Shown here: in pieces, positions 46,119 to 55,629 of the stretch
Position numbering within the stretch: the stretch's first letter is position 1
Layout: every line of letters starts with the position of its first letter
Origin: Jonesiaceae bacterium BS-20
Lineage (GTDB): Bacteria > Actinomycetota > Actinomycetes > Actinomycetales > Cellulomonadaceae
Direction of reading: 5' to 3'
DNA: 64,000 bases
Assembly (NCBI GenBank): GCA_039995105.1
Contig: CP146203.1
Location: 434,001-498,000 of the forward strand
The notes under the pieces: model-generated
Database searches by the model: none
Told to the model about the DNA's origin: nothing
The model's input: only the letters and a program-made list of their open reading frames with translations
Made by a program: the position numbers and the translations under genes

Positions 46119-46157
46119 TCCGTCGATCGACACGTTTGAATGGTGTCGATCGACGGA
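46119..46157. terminator. Hairpin between rsgA and hisN
   Basis: A perfect 15-base inverted repeat, TCCGTCGATCGACAC and its complement, with a 9-base loop, lies 12 bases after the rsgA stop. No T run follows, so it may only attenuate transcription into hisN. Confidence 0.5.
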
Positions 46158-46169
46158 CTGCCGCTGAAG

Positions 46170-47228
46170 TTAATCAGCGCGGGCGGTAATGAGCCGGCGC
46201 AGCGACTCAATACGCTTGATTCCGGTTGCCAGAACCAACGGATCCTCATCCGGGCACTGATCATTTTGTGCCTGAGCCACCCAAATATCAAGGCCGCAGT
46301 CCGGGGCGCTCTCAAGGTGGGTGCACCCGCGCGGGCACGTGGCCAGCAACGGTTCCAGATCCTCAAAGGCGAGTAAAATCCGGTCCACCTCAATGTGCGC
46401 GAGCCCAAAGGACCGCACGCCGGGGGTGTCAATGACCCAGCCGCGCTGCCCGTCAAACTTGGGCAACCGCAGGGCCTGAGCGGACGTAGAGGTCTGCCGC
46501 CCCCGGCCGGTGACCGCATTAACTATGCCCGTTGAGCGGTGTGCGTCAGGAACCAGAGCGTTCACCAGGGTAGATTTGCCTACCCCGGAATGACCAACAA
46601 ACACGGACATCTTGCCGGTCAGCTCTTGCTGGACTACATCAAGGGGAACCACGGCGCCGTCGTTATCAAAGCGGGTGACAATGACCTTGACGCCAATGGT
46701 TTCATACAGATCAATGAACTCATCGGGGGATGCTAAGTCCGCTTTGGTCAGGCAGAGGACCACGTCCATGCCCGCGTCATAGGCGGCCACCACGCACCGG
46801 TCAATCATACGTGTGCGCGGCTCCGGGTTGGCCAGGGCCGTCACAATGACTAGCTGGTCAGCGTTGGCCACAATGATGCGCTCATACGGATCGGTGTCAT
46901 CGGCCGTGCGCCGCAGCAGGGTTGCCCGCTCGGTAATTCGCACAATCCGCGCGAGGGACCCGTCAAGTCCGCTCAGGTCCCCAACCATCTCCACCTGGTC
47001 CCCGCACACCACTCGGTCCCGGGATAGTTCCCGGGCCTTCATGGCGGTCACGGTGACCTCAGTGGGTGTGTTCTCCCCAACCAGGACCGTATACCGGCCC
47101 CGGTCTACGCCGGTGACCAGTCCCGGAACAGCGTCGGAGTGGGCCGGGCGGGTTTTGGTACGGGGACGAGAGTTCCGACCACCGGGCCGGGACTTGAAGT
47201 CCGATTCATCAACGTTTCTGCGTGCCAT
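46170..47228 (-). CDS. rsgA: Ribosome small-subunit-dependent GTPase RsgA
   Basis: A ~352-residue circularly permuted GTPase: an N-terminal OB domain, then G4 (LTKADL), G1 (GHSGVGKSTLVNAL) and G3 (DTPGVRSFG) in permuted order, and a C-terminal zinc motif CPRGCTHLESAPDC. It checks 30S subunit maturation. The frame opens upstream within aroA, but MARRNVDESDF at 47228, ten bases after the aroA stop, is the fitting start with a basic disordered N-terminus. Confidence 0.95.
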   Translation of the reverse strand: MARRNVDESDFKSRPGGRNSRPRTKTRPAHSDAVPGLVTGVDRGRYTVLVGENTPTEVTVTAMKARELSRDRVVCGDQVEMVGDLSGLDGSLARIVRITERATLLRRTADDTDPYERIIVANADQLVIVTALANPEPRTRMIDRCVVAAYDAGMDVVLCLTKADLASPDEFIDLYETIGVKVIVTRFDNDGAVVPLDVVQQELTGKMSVFVGHSGVGKSTLVNALVPDAHRSTGIVNAVTGRGRQTSTSAQALRLPKFDGQRGWVIDTPGVRSFGLAHIEVDRILLAFEDLEPLLATCPRGCTHLESAPDCGLDIWVAQAQNDQCPDEDPLVLATGIKRIESLRRLITARAD

Positions 47229-47238
47229 CGGGATAAGT

Positions 47239-48579
47239 CTACTGGCCGCTTGGGGTTCCTTGCGCATCGAGCATGATCTGCCACATCTTGTCGAACCCTG
47301 GCACGGTCTTGGCCGTGGTAGCCACGTTCTCAATTTCGATGCCTGGGTAGTGCAGGCCAATGATGGTTCCGGCCGTTGCCATGCGGTGGTCGTGGTACGT
47401 GTGGAAGACTCCCGGGCGCAGCGGCCTAGGGGTGATGATTAGCCCATCTGTGATCTCTTCACACTGACCACCCAGGGAGTTGAACTCGGCGGTGAGCGCG
47501 GCAAGACGGTCGGTCTCGTGGCCGCGCAGGTGCGCAATTCCGTGGATCTCGGTGGGGGAGTCGGCCAAGGCCGCAAGGGCAGCAAACGTTGGTGCGAGTT
47601 CCCCGGCTGCGGACAAGTCCAGGTGACCAAGGCCGTGGATGACACCGGTTCCGGTAATGGTCATGACGCCGTTTGAGAGCGTGCACTTGGCGCCCATGCG
47701 CTCAAAGATCTGGGGGGCAAGCGCGCCCGGCTGGGTGGTCTTGGAAGGCCACGCGGGGATGCGTACGGTTCCCCCGGCAACAAGTGCTGCCGCCATGAAT
47801 GGGGTTGCGTTGGACAGGTCCGGCTCAACGTGAATGTCCGTTGCAACGACCGGGCCGGGGGCCACCTGCCACTCGAGCGAAGAAGGCTGCGTCACCGCAA
47901 CACCCGCGTCTTGGAGCACCTCGACGGTCATGTCTACGTGCGGCATGGATGGGACCGATTTACCGTCGTGGCGCAGGGACACTCCGTTTTCAAAACGGGG
48001 TGCAGCCAACAACAAACCGGAGACAAACTGGGACGAACCCGAGGCATCGACAACTATGTCACCGCCGCGAACCACACCGGTTGCCTCGATCGTGATGGGC
48101 AGGAACCCGTTGTTGTCCTTGGAAACGGTCACGCCAAGCGCCCGCAGGCCGTCAATGATTGGGGCCATGGGACGCACGCGGGCCGCCTCATCGCCATCAA
48201 TAACGATTGAGCCCTTGACTAGCGCGGCAACCGCAGGGATAAAGCGCATGACGGTTCCGGCCAGACCACAATCAATCGTCACGGAACCAACATCGGTGCC
48301 CTGAACGATCGGGGTGATGTGGAATTCGCCTTCATCAACGCCCGGGGTAATGACCGCGCCGAGCTGCTGAAGGGCCGCGATCATGAGCTCGGAGTCGCGG
48401 GAAATCAAGGTGCCGCGCAGTGTGCTTGGGCCGTCAGCTAGAGCTGCCAACACCAAAAACCGGTTGGTCAGCGACTTAGACCCGGGAACCACAACGGTGG
48501 CGTCCAGACCGTAGCCAACCTCCACGGTTGGGGCTGGCCAAAGCGGGAAAGATTCTGATGCGGAAACCTGATTAGTCAT
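47239..48579 (-). CDS. aroA: 3-phosphoshikimate 1-carboxyvinyltransferase (EPSP synthase)
   Basis: A 446-residue AroA of the shikimate pathway. The substrate loop is VVPGSKSLTNR, the PEP loop GLAGTVMRFIPAVAALV, and the C-terminal catalytic region YHDHRMATAG. Two inverse alpha/beta domains are evident from the repeated pattern. It forms EPSP from shikimate 3-phosphate and PEP. First gene of the run that continues with rsgA and hisN. Confidence 0.96.
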   Translation of the reverse strand: MTNQVSASESFPLWPAPTVEVGYGLDATVVVPGSKSLTNRFLVLAALADGPSTLRGTLISRDSELMIAALQQLGAVITPGVDEGEFHITPIVQGTDVGSVTIDCGLAGTVMRFIPAVAALVKGSIVIDGDEAARVRPMAPIIDGLRALGVTVSKDNNGFLPITIEATGVVRGGDIVVDASGSSQFVSGLLLAAPRFENGVSLRHDGKSVPSMPHVDMTVEVLQDAGVAVTQPSSLEWQVAPGPVVATDIHVEPDLSNATPFMAAALVAGGTVRIPAWPSKTTQPGALAPQIFERMGAKCTLSNGVMTITGTGVIHGLGHLDLSAAGELAPTFAALAALADSPTEIHGIAHLRGHETDRLAALTAEFNSLGGQCEEITDGLIITPRPLRPGVFHTYHDHRMATAGTIIGLHYPGIEIENVATTAKTVPGFDKMWQIMLDAQGTPSGQ

Positions 48580-48778
48580 GGGACCACCCTATGACAAATG
48601 CCGGACGTGCGGGATTGCATCTCGTTGTAAGAAATACCCGCATACACCCGGGCCGCTACAAGCCGGCGCCCGCACAACTAACCCGTACAACTAACGCAGG
48701 GGCAGCAGCACAGGTGGATGTGTAGCGCTGAACTGAACTAGCCCAACCAGCGGGTAGGACGAGGGAAGACAAGAGGTA

Positions 48779-49348
48779 CTAGGAGGCCTTTGTCACTACC
48801 TGATCAATCTTGGCTGCGGCGGCCTTCTGGGCTTTGGTTACGGCCTGGTCCACTTTGGCTGAAGCGGATTTCTGGGCCTGCAGCAGTTGTTGCGCGCGCT
48901 GCGCCTTGGCCCTATTCACCCGGTACGCCATTGACGGCTTGCCCGCGGTGTCCGCGGCTACGAGTAGGGCGGCACCGACGGCACCAAGCTTTTGTAAGAA
49001 CGGCCCAACTCGTTCGCTGCGGGTGCGGCCCTCATGATCTTTTTTGTGGCCAACCGGCGCGGTCGCAATGACGTGCGGAACCGTGGTTGCGGCCAACAGC
49101 AAACCGCAGGCCCGGGGAGACTTACCCAACGCCAAACCAAGGCCTAAAAAGATGGTGACAACGCCCTCTGCACGGACCACGTTACGCAGTTGGGCATCGG
49201 AAAGCGGTTCCCCACCCAGCGTAGTCACGGCCTTATTGACCGGGGTGCGGGCAAGTTCCACATGACTTTGCGGGCTGCGCACGGCGCTGACGGCATCGCC
49301 AATAAACCATGCGGCAAGCAGTGGACGTGCAATGCGGCGTAACAGCAT
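48779..49348 (-). CDS. DoxX-family membrane protein
   Basis: A 189-residue protein starting MLLRRIARPLLAAWFIGDAVSAVR, the DoxX opening, with four hydrophobic helices and a C-terminal ~45-residue Lys/Ala/Gln coiled tail with a tandem KAQKAAAAKIDQVVTKA / KVDQAVTKA repeat. AAGGAG precedes the ATG at 49348. In other actinobacteria DoxX proteins near sigH take part in thiol-oxidative stress (SseA-DoxX-SodA complex in mycobacteria); here only proximity supports that. Confidence 0.82.
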   Translation of the reverse strand: MLLRRIARPLLAAWFIGDAVSAVRSPQSHVELARTPVNKAVTTLGGEPLSDAQLRNVVRAEGVVTIFLGLGLALGKSPRACGLLLAATTVPHVIATAPVGHKKDHEGRTRSERVGPFLQKLGAVGAALLVAADTAGKPSMAYRVNRAKAQRAQQLLQAQKSASAKVDQAVTKAQKAAAAKIDQVVTKAS

Positions 49349-49542
49349 GAGATCTCCTTGGAAGTCACCGGGCACCTGAGTAATTTACCCGCCTCACAAC
49401 ACACTATCGCGGCTGACCGGACACCGCTTTGTGCCCCGCGCGGTTCAAGAAAACTGATCCGGCAAAGTTAGCGGGTTACTTCTGTGTAACGACCGGAATA
49501 TGCAAGGCGGGTATGCCCGCGGCGCTGCGGCGCGACGGCGGC

Positions 49543-49568
49543 GGAATAGTTCTGGATCTGCAGGGGTT
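49543..49568 (+). promoter_or_regulatory. SigH/SigR-type promoter upstream of sigH
   Basis: GGAAT (49543-49547), an 18-base spacer and GTT (49566-49568) match the consensus of actinobacterial redox sigma factors SigR and SigH, GGAAT-N18-GTT. Transcription would start near 49575. This predicts positive autoregulation of the sigma factor operon. A GTG at 49578 would then be an almost leaderless start for a longer protein. Confidence 0.65.
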
Positions 49569-49637
49569 ATATCTGATGTGACTAGCACTGTGATTGAACC
49601 CAAAGTAGCCAAGCCTGACCATAAAGCACTAGGCTTC

Positions 49638-50321
49638 ATGGCAATGACAACTGACGAGTTTGATACCAATCGCGCGCCCGAGACTGAGGACGCGCAGTCT
49701 CGCGCTGCCCGCTTCGAAACGGACGCATTAGAATACCTCGACCAGATGTATGGGGCCGCCCTGCGTATGACCCGCAATCCCTCGGATGCGGAAGACCTAG
49801 TGCAGGAAACATTTGCCAAAGCGTTTGCGGCATTCCATCAGTACCGTCCAGACACCAACCTCAAGGCGTGGCTGTACCGGATCCTGACCAACACGTACAT
49901 CAACACCTACCGCAAGAAGCAGCGGGAACCGCAGCAGTCACACAGCGACGAAATTGAAGACTGGCAAATCGCTCGGGCCGCTTCGCATACCTCATCCGGA
50001 CTCAAGTCCGCTGAGGTCGAGGCCCTCGAGAACCTGCCAGACTCCGACATCAAGCGGGCCTTGGCAACGCTGCCAGAGGACCGGCGGATCGCCGTGTATC
50101 TGGCGGACGTTGAAGGGTTCCCATACAAAGAGATCGCGGAGATGATGGGTAGCCCAATCGGTACCGTCATGTCCCGGCTGCACCGTGGCCGAGCACAATT
50201 GCGGGAACTTCTAGAGGACTACGCGCTTGAACGCGGATTCCTCAAAGCAGCCCAGAGCGCCGCCGTGTCATCAAGCGCCCAGACCGCAGCCCGAACCACC
50301 AGCAAGGAAGGCGCCAAATGA
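49638..50321 (+). CDS. sigH: Redox-stress ECF sigma factor SigH (SigR)
   Basis: A ~227-residue ECF sigma factor. Region 2 is [36 protein letters not shown] with [25 protein letters not shown]; region 4 is [45 protein letters not shown]. These are nearly the SigH/SigR type sequences. ATG at 49638 gives the usual ~24-residue N-terminus; an in-frame GTG at 49578 would make a longer form. It is released from RsrA under disulfide stress. It overlaps rsrA by 4 bases. Confidence 0.94.
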   Translation: MAMTTDEFDTNRAPETEDAQSRAARFETDALEYLDQMYGAALRMTRNPSDAEDLVQETFAKAFAAFHQYRPDTNLKAWLYRILTNTYINTYRKKQREPQQSHSDEIEDWQIARAASHTSSGLKSAEVEALENLPDSDIKRALATLPEDRRIAVYLADVEGFPYKEIAEMMGSPIGTVMSRLHRGRAQLRELLEDYALERGFLKAAQSAAVSSSAQTAARTTSKEGAK

Positions 50322-50596
50322 AACCCAACGGCCTGGAATCTGAGCAACCGGCCCCGAACGCCACGGACTGCGAAAACATTGCCGCCCACATCTTTGAGTA
50401 CCTGGACTCAGAAATGACGCCGGTGGACGCAGAGCGGATGCGGGCCCACGTGGCCGAGTGCAACCCCTGCCTAGGTGAGCTCAGCATTGATGAGATGATC
50501 AAGCGTGTCCTGAAGCGATCCTGCTCCGAGCAGGCCCCCGAGCACCTGCGGGTCCGGATCAAGGCGCAGTTCACTTCGGTGCGGTACGAGTTCTAG
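50318..50596 (+). CDS. rsrA: Zinc-binding redox anti-sigma factor RsrA (RshA)
   Basis: A 92-residue ZAS-family anti-sigma factor. The zinc motif H-x3-C-x2-C is seen as HVAECNPC, with upstream Cys18 in [16 protein letters not shown]. Oxidation of the cysteines ejects zinc and frees SigH. A further cysteine occurs in [11 protein letters not shown] overlap with sigH gives stoichiometric synthesis. Confidence 0.94.
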   Translation: MKPNGLESEQPAPNATDCENIAAHIFEYLDSEMTPVDAERMRAHVAECNPCLGELSIDEMIKRVLKRSCSEQAPEHLRVRIKAQFTSVRYEF

Positions 50597-50669
50597 CAGG
50601 TGTACTCGAGGCGTTGAGCCGCCCGTAATTTCGGTGAGCAATCTGCTTGTGCTAACAAGATAAATAAAA

Positions 50670-50705
50670 ACGAATGGCAACCTCAATTTTGAGGTTGCCA
50701 TTCGT
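50670..50705. terminator. Terminator between rsrA and bL37
   Basis: A perfect 17-base inverted repeat (50670-50686 and 50689-50705) with a 2-base loop. On the minus strand it is followed by TTTTTATTTATC, so it mainly ends the bL37 transcript; it can also block sigH-rsrA read-through. Confidence 0.9.
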
Positions 50706-50723
50706 TATCTTGCGTGCTTAAAG

Positions 50724-50798
50724 TCAGCAGCTAGGGCGCTTACCGTGGTTAGCTGCCTTGCCTGCACGACTACGACGCTTACGTCCGCGCTTGCTCAT
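50724..50798 (-). CDS. Ribosomal protein bL37 (24 residues)
   Basis: A 24-codon gene encoding MSKRGRKRRSRAGKAANHGK followed by RPSC, preceded by AAGGAG seven bases before the ATG. This is the tiny actinobacterial large-subunit protein bL37 seen in mycobacterial ribosome structures; ANHGKRP is its conserved end. It lies beside sigH-rsrA in many actinobacteria. Flanked by its own terminator. Confidence 0.9.
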   Translation of the reverse strand: MSKRGRKRRSRAGKAANHGKRPSC

Positions 50799-50991
50799 AG
50801 TGTTCTCCTTAGATTAATGGTCCGTCTGGGCCAGCCCCGCATTGCTGCGATACCAAATCAGACATGACAGTGCGCGTGAGTGATCACGCGCCTAATTCAT
50901 TTTCCCACATCTTTGGGCGGAGCCAAAAACGGGCCCGTGTGAGTTACCAGTAAGTTGCCTGCGCCCGGCCAAGTTTGACCGAGAATGCCAG

Positions 50992-51594
50992 TCAGTCTTG
51001 GGCGATTCCCAACCAGTCAAACCACCCGGAGTGCAGCACTAGCCAAGCCATGAGACCGTAACCGGCCTGACTTGGGTAGGGGCCGGTGTTGGTGGCTAGA
51101 TCGGTTGACCACTGCTCGTGGTCGACCAGGGGAGTGAACGTGTCCACGTATGGAATACGGCGGCGGTTGGCCACGTCCGCAAAGGCCGCGGAAAGCTCGC
51201 CGATTGCCCCGGCTTGCTCGGGCACGGTTGGCGGCGGACCAACAATAAACGTGGGAATCCGGCGCTCAGCCGCAACATCCAAAATGTTAGCCAAGTTCAA
51301 CCGGGACCGGGCAATCGACAGGTTGGAGGTAATATCCGCGTGCCCCAGGCCAATTACCAAACGGTGTTCAACATTTGGTGCGGGGGAGACCCGGCGGTTA
51401 AATTCTTCCTGCCAGCGCAACGATAATGCTGTGGTGGTTTCCCCAGGAACCGACAGCGGCAGCATCATCGCGGTGCCCTCAATTGGGGTGCGAGCCGAGA
51501 CCCTTCCCAGCCAACCCAATCCTTTGGGGTCACCAACGCCCGCGGTGAGCTCGTCGCCGATCACGGTAATACGCAGTTCTGACGGTGATTGCAC
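50992..51594 (-). CDS. SGNH/GDSL-like protein with a degenerate active site
   Basis: A 200-residue protein with the SGNH fold pattern: block I VIGDELTAGVGDPKGLGWLG, a Gly-containing block II (LPLSVPGETT), block III LVIGLGHADI. The nucleophile serine of GDSL is Glu here (GDEL), and the C-terminal DxxH of the family is missing (TGPYPSQAGY instead). It is therefore probably not a normal esterase. GTG start with GGAG upstream. Confidence 0.75.
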   Translation of the reverse strand: MQSPSELRITVIGDELTAGVGDPKGLGWLGRVSARTPIEGTAMMLPLSVPGETTTALSLRWQEEFNRRVSPAPNVEHRLVIGLGHADITSNLSIARSRLNLANILDVAAERRIPTFIVGPPPTVPEQAGAIGELSAAFADVANRRRIPYVDTFTPLVDHEQWSTDLATNTGPYPSQAGYGLMAWLVLHSGWFDWLGIAQD

Positions 51595-51751
51595 GCGTTC
51601 TCCTTGAAAAACCTGTGGGCCGTGTGTTCTAGAAGGCTGAGTGTTCTAGAAGGCCAAGCTCCATTGTCTGCCCTAGCCGGATGACAACCCAGCGGTACAC
51701 GCCGCAGGCGATGTGGTGATCTGTGCCCTTGCGCTTCAGCGCGTTGGCCGC

Positions 51752-51800
51752 AAAACACGACGGGCCGCAGTTCACCATCGGTGACGTGCGGCCCGTCGTG
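51752..51800 (-). terminator. Intrinsic terminator of kgd
   Basis: A perfect 14-base inverted repeat, CACGACGGGCCGCA and its complement (51756-51769 and 51787-51800), followed on the minus strand by TTTTG, 11 bases after the kgd stop. Confidence 0.88.
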
Positions 51801-51810
51801 CTCACTCAAC

Positions 51811-54800
51811 CTAGTTCAGCGGGGCAAATACCCGGTCAAGCAGGTCAGCTTGTTCTTGCTGGTGCAGCTTGGCGGTGCCTACGGCAGGCGATGCCGATGC
51901 CGGACGCGCCACTACGTTGACCTGACGTCCCAGGATCTGCGGCAGATTCAGAGCCAAGAACGGCCAGGCGCCCTGGTTCTCTGGTTCGTCTTGCGCCCAC
52001 ACAATCTCGGCGCCGGCGAACGGCGCGAACGCCTCTTGTAGCAGGTCATCTGCGAGTGGGTAGAGCTGCTCCAACCGCACAACGGCGGTTGTGGTGTCGC
52101 CACGCTTAGCCTTTGCGGCCATGATCTCGTGGTAAATCTTGCCCGAGCACATGACCACGCGGGTGATGCCTCCGCGTGCGGCGGCCTCGTTGTCCCCAAT
52201 GACCTCACGGAAGGTTCCCCTGGTGAAGTCCTCTGGCGCTGATGCGGCAGCACGCAGGCGCAGCATTGACTTAGGTGTCATGACTACCAGTGGCTTACGT
52301 GGACGCTGGTAGGCCTGACGGCGCAGTAGGTGGAAGTGGCTGGCCGGGGTGCTCGGGTGCGCGATGATCATGTTGTCTTCTGCACACATCTGCAAGAAGC
52401 GCTCAACGCGGGCGGACGAGTGGTCCGGTCCCTGGCCCTCGTAACCGTGAGGCAGCAGAAGCACCACGGACGAGTTCTGTGACCACTTTTGCTCGGCTGA
52501 GGAGATGAACTCATCAATGACGGTCTGGGCGCCATTGACGAAGTCACCAAACTGAGCTTCCCACAGCACGAGTGCGTCTGGGCGCTCAACAGAGTAGCCG
52601 TACTCAAAGCCAAGGCACGCGTACTCCGACAGCGACGAGTCGTAGACCCAGAACTTACCCTGGTCGGCGGACAAGTACAGCAGGGGAGTCCACTCGGCGC
52701 CGGTGTTACGGTCGTGCATGACCGCGTGGCGCTGAACAAAGGTGCCGCGGCGGGAGTCCTGACCAGCAAGGCGCACCGGGGTGCCCTCAAGCAGGAGGGA
52801 ACCAAACGCAAGAACCTCGGCGTAACCCCAGTCAATGCCACCTTCGGTTGACATCTGGTGGCGCTTATCAAGGGCCTGCTTGAGCTTGGGGTGCACGGTG
52901 AACCCGGACGGCGCACTTGTGTGGACTTCACCCACGCGGTCAAGGACCGACTGGTGCACGGCGGTCTGCCAACCAACCATGGTGCCGGCGTCCTCGCGCT
53001 GGGATTCGGGGCGTTCCAAACCGGCTACGGCGTCAACCTCGGTTGGAGGCATGAAGCCACCGTCGCGGGTCTCGGTGAATACGCGTTCGAGCTGGTTTTG
53101 GTAGTCCTGAAGGACTTCCTCAGCTTCTTCAACCGAGATGTCACCGCGAGCCACGAGGGTTTCGGTGTAGAGCTTACGCACCGAGCGCTTCTGCTCAATG
53201 AGGTTGTACATCAGCGGCTGGGTCATCGATGGGTCGTCGCCTTCGTTGTGACCGCGGCGGCGGTAGCAAATCATGTCGATGATGACATCGCGGTTGAACT
53301 CTTCGCGGTAGGCAAAGGCCAAACGTGAAACCCGAACAACAGCCTCTGGGTCGTCACCGTTTACGTGGAAGATTGGGATCTGGTAACCCTTGGCAATGTC
53401 GGTTGCGTAGTGGGTTGACCGGGAGTTAGCCGGGCCGGTGGTGAAACCAACCTGGTTGTTGATGATGACGTGCACGGTTCCACCGGTGCGGTACCCGCGC
53501 AGCTGGGACAGGTTCAAGGTCTCCATGACCACGCCCTGACCGGCAAATGCGGCATCACCGTGGATGAGCAACGGCAGTACAGAGAAACCGTCGCCGCCCA
53601 GGTCAATGCGGTCCTGCTTGGCCCGGACAATACCCTCAAGGACCGGGTCAACGGCCTCAAGGTGTGAAGGGTTAGCGGCCAAGGAAACCTTGGTGGTCGC
53701 ACCCGTTTCAGCGGTGAAGGTACCTTCAGTTCCCAGGTGGTACTTCACGTCACCCGAGCCGTTGTAGGTGCGCAGGTCGAGGTTGCCCTCGAACTCGGCA
53801 AAGATCTGCCCGTAGCTCTTGTTGGCAATGTTCGCCAGCACGTTGAGCCGGCCACGGTGGGCCATACCAATCGAGACCTCGTCTAGACCAGCTTCTGCGG
53901 CTTCTGAGATGACGGCATCGAGAAGCGCAATAACGCTCTCGCCACCCTCAAGGGAGAATCGCTTTTGGCCCACAAACTTAGTCTGCAGGAATGTCTCAAA
54001 CGCCTCCGCAGCGTTCAGCTTGCGCAGAATCCGCAGCTGCTCTTCACGCGGGGTGCGGGTGTACTCGGTCTCTAACCGGTCCTGGAACCAGGTGCGCTGG
54101 GCGCGGTCGGCAATGTGCATGTACTCCACGCCGATGGTGCGGCAGTACGAGTCACGCAGGAGGCCCAAGATGTTACGCAGCTTGGCCTTCTTGGTGCCAC
54201 CAAAGCCGCGCGTGTAGAATTCGCGGTCCAGGTCCCACAGGGTCAGGCCGTGGGTTTGGATATCTAGGTCGGTGTGCTTGCGCTGGCGGTAGGCCAACGG
54301 GTCGGTGTCCGCCATGAAGTGACCGCGTGAGCGGTAGGCGTGAATGAGCTCGGCAATGCGTGCCGGCTTTTCCGCGTCCGCGTCAGCGTCCACGTTGTTG
54401 TCCCGCACCCAACGTACCGGCTCGTATGGGATACGCAGCGCGGCAAAGATGCGGTCGTAGAAGTTGTCCTCACCAAGAAGCTTCTGGGAGACAATCTTCA
54501 AGAACTCACCGGACTGCGCACCTTGAATGACCCGGTGGTCATAGGTCGAGGTCATGGTCATGATCTTGGAAATACCCATCATGGCAAGACGCTCGGTTGA
54601 AGCACCGGCAAACTCTGCTGGGTAATCCATGGCGCCAACTGCAATGATCGCGCCCTGACCGGTCATCAGGCGAGGAACCGAGTGCACGGTTCCAATGCCA
54701 CCCGGGTTAGTCAAAGAAACGGTGATGCCCTGGAAGTCAGCAACCTCAAGCTTGTTGTTGCGGGCCCGGCGCACCACATCTTCATACGCGGCCACGAACT

Positions 54801-55629
54801 CGGCAAAGTCCATGGTGTCCGCCCTCTTGATGGCGGGAACCATCAGCTGACGGGTGCCGTCAGGCTTGGGTAAGTCAATTGCCAAACCGAGGCTTACGTT
54901 TGCTGGGGTAACAATCGAAGGCTTGCCATCGACGACCGTGTAACTGGCGTTCATGGCGGGCATTTCAGCCAGCGCCTCAACCAGAGCGTAGCCAATAATG
55001 TGGGTGAAAGAAACCTTGCCACCGCGGGACCGCATGAGGTGATTGTTAATCACAATGCGGTTGTCGACCATGAGCTTTGCAGGAATCGCACGCACCGAGG
55101 TCGCCGTTGGCACCTCAAGGCTGGCTTCCATGTTCTTGATCAGGCGGGCGGCCGGACCGCGCAGACGGGAAACATTGTCTGGGGTGTCCGCAACATCCGG
55201 GGTGACGGTGCGCTTCGCCACGGCCGCATAGGACGCGGTAGCAGGCTGGGCAGTCGCAACCGGTAGACCCTCGTGGGGCACCGGGGCGGTTGGGGCTGCT
55301 GGGGCTGGGGCTGCGGGGGTTGGCAAAGTAGTCACGCTGGGGGCCTTCACGGCTGGTTGGGTGGGGGGCTGAGTTTCTGCTGGAGCAGCCGGCTGCGCCG
55401 GGGCAGCAGCTGAGGTCGTAGCAGCGGCGGGGACAGCTTCTTCGGTTCCCACCTGCGATTTGTACCCATCAAAGAACTCCCACCATGCGGGATCAACGGA
55501 GTTCTTGTCCTTCAGATACTGGTCGTACAGTTCGTCCACGAGCCATTCGTTCGCACCAAACACCGCACCTGCGGCGCCGATCGACTTTGACTCAGCTTGG
55601 GAGGACACTTTGGGATCGCCCACTTTCAC
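51811..55629 (-). CDS. kgd: Multifunctional 2-oxoglutarate decarboxylase/dehydrogenase (Kgd/OdhA)
   Basis: A 1,272-residue fused E2-E1 enzyme of the actinobacterial type. The N-terminus (ANEWLVDELYDQYLKD) is the E1 partner-binding segment, then a Pro/Ala-rich linker (~60-130), an E2-like succinyltransferase domain (~150-370) with catalytic DHRVIQGAQSGEF, and the thiamine-dependent E1 domain with IGMAHRGRLNVL, GDAAFAGQGVV and NNQVGFTT. It has no lipoyl domain, as is usual for this class. It converts 2-oxoglutarate in the TCA cycle and is inhibited by the FHA protein GarA/OdhI in related organisms. The start codon choice (GTG 55629, or GTG 55608) is uncertain. Confidence 0.95.
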   Translation of the reverse strand: MKVGDPKVSSQAESKSIGAAGAVFGANEWLVDELYDQYLKDKNSVDPAWWEFFDGYKSQVGTEEAVPAAATTSAAAPAQPAAPAETQPPTQPAVKAPSVTTLPTPAAPAPAAPTAPVPHEGLPVATAQPATASYAAVAKRTVTPDVADTPDNVSRLRGPAARLIKNMEASLEVPTATSVRAIPAKLMVDNRIVINNHLMRSRGGKVSFTHIIGYALVEALAEMPAMNASYTVVDGKPSIVTPANVSLGLAIDLPKPDGTRQLMVPAIKRADTMDFAEFVAAYEDVVRRARNNKLEVADFQGITVSLTNPGGIGTVHSVPRLMTGQGAIIAVGAMDYPAEFAGASTERLAMMGISKIMTMTSTYDHRVIQGAQSGEFLKIVSQKLLGEDNFYDRIFAALRIPYEPVRWVRDNNVDADADAEKPARIAELIHAYRSRGHFMADTDPLAYRQRKHTDLDIQTHGLTLWDLDREFYTRGFGGTKKAKLRNILGLLRDSYCRTIGVEYMHIADRAQRTWFQDRLETEYTRTPREEQLRILRKLNAAEAFETFLQTKFVGQKRFSLEGGESVIALLDAVISEAAEAGLDEVSIGMAHRGRLNVLANIANKSYGQIFAEFEGNLDLRTYNGSGDVKYHLGTEGTFTAETGATTKVSLAANPSHLEAVDPVLEGIVRAKQDRIDLGGDGFSVLPLLIHGDAAFAGQGVVMETLNLSQLRGYRTGGTVHVIINNQVGFTTGPANSRSTHYATDIAKGYQIPIFHVNGDDPEAVVRVSRLAFAYREEFNRDVIIDMICYRRRGHNEGDDPSMTQPLMYNLIEQKRSVRKLYTETLVARGDISVEEAEEVLQDYQNQLERVFTETRDGGFMPPTEVDAVAGLERPESQREDAGTMVGWQTAVHQSVLDRVGEVHTSAPSGFTVHPKLKQALDKRHQMSTEGGIDWGYAEVLAFGSLLLEGTPVRLAGQDSRRGTFVQRHAVMHDRNTGAEWTPLLYLSADQGKFWVYDSSLSEYACLGFEYGYSVERPDALVLWEAQFGDFVNGAQTVIDEFISSAEQKWSQNSSVVLLLPHGYEGQGPDHSSARVERFLQMCAEDNMIIAHPSTPASHFHLLRRQAYQRPRKPLVVMTPKSMLRLRAAASAPEDFTRGTFREVIGDNEAAARGGITRVVMCSGKIYHEIMAAKAKRGDTTTAVVRLEQLYPLADDLLQEAFAPFAGAEIVWAQDEPENQGAWPFLALNLPQILGRQVNVVARPASASPAVGTAKLHQQEQADLLDRVFAPLN

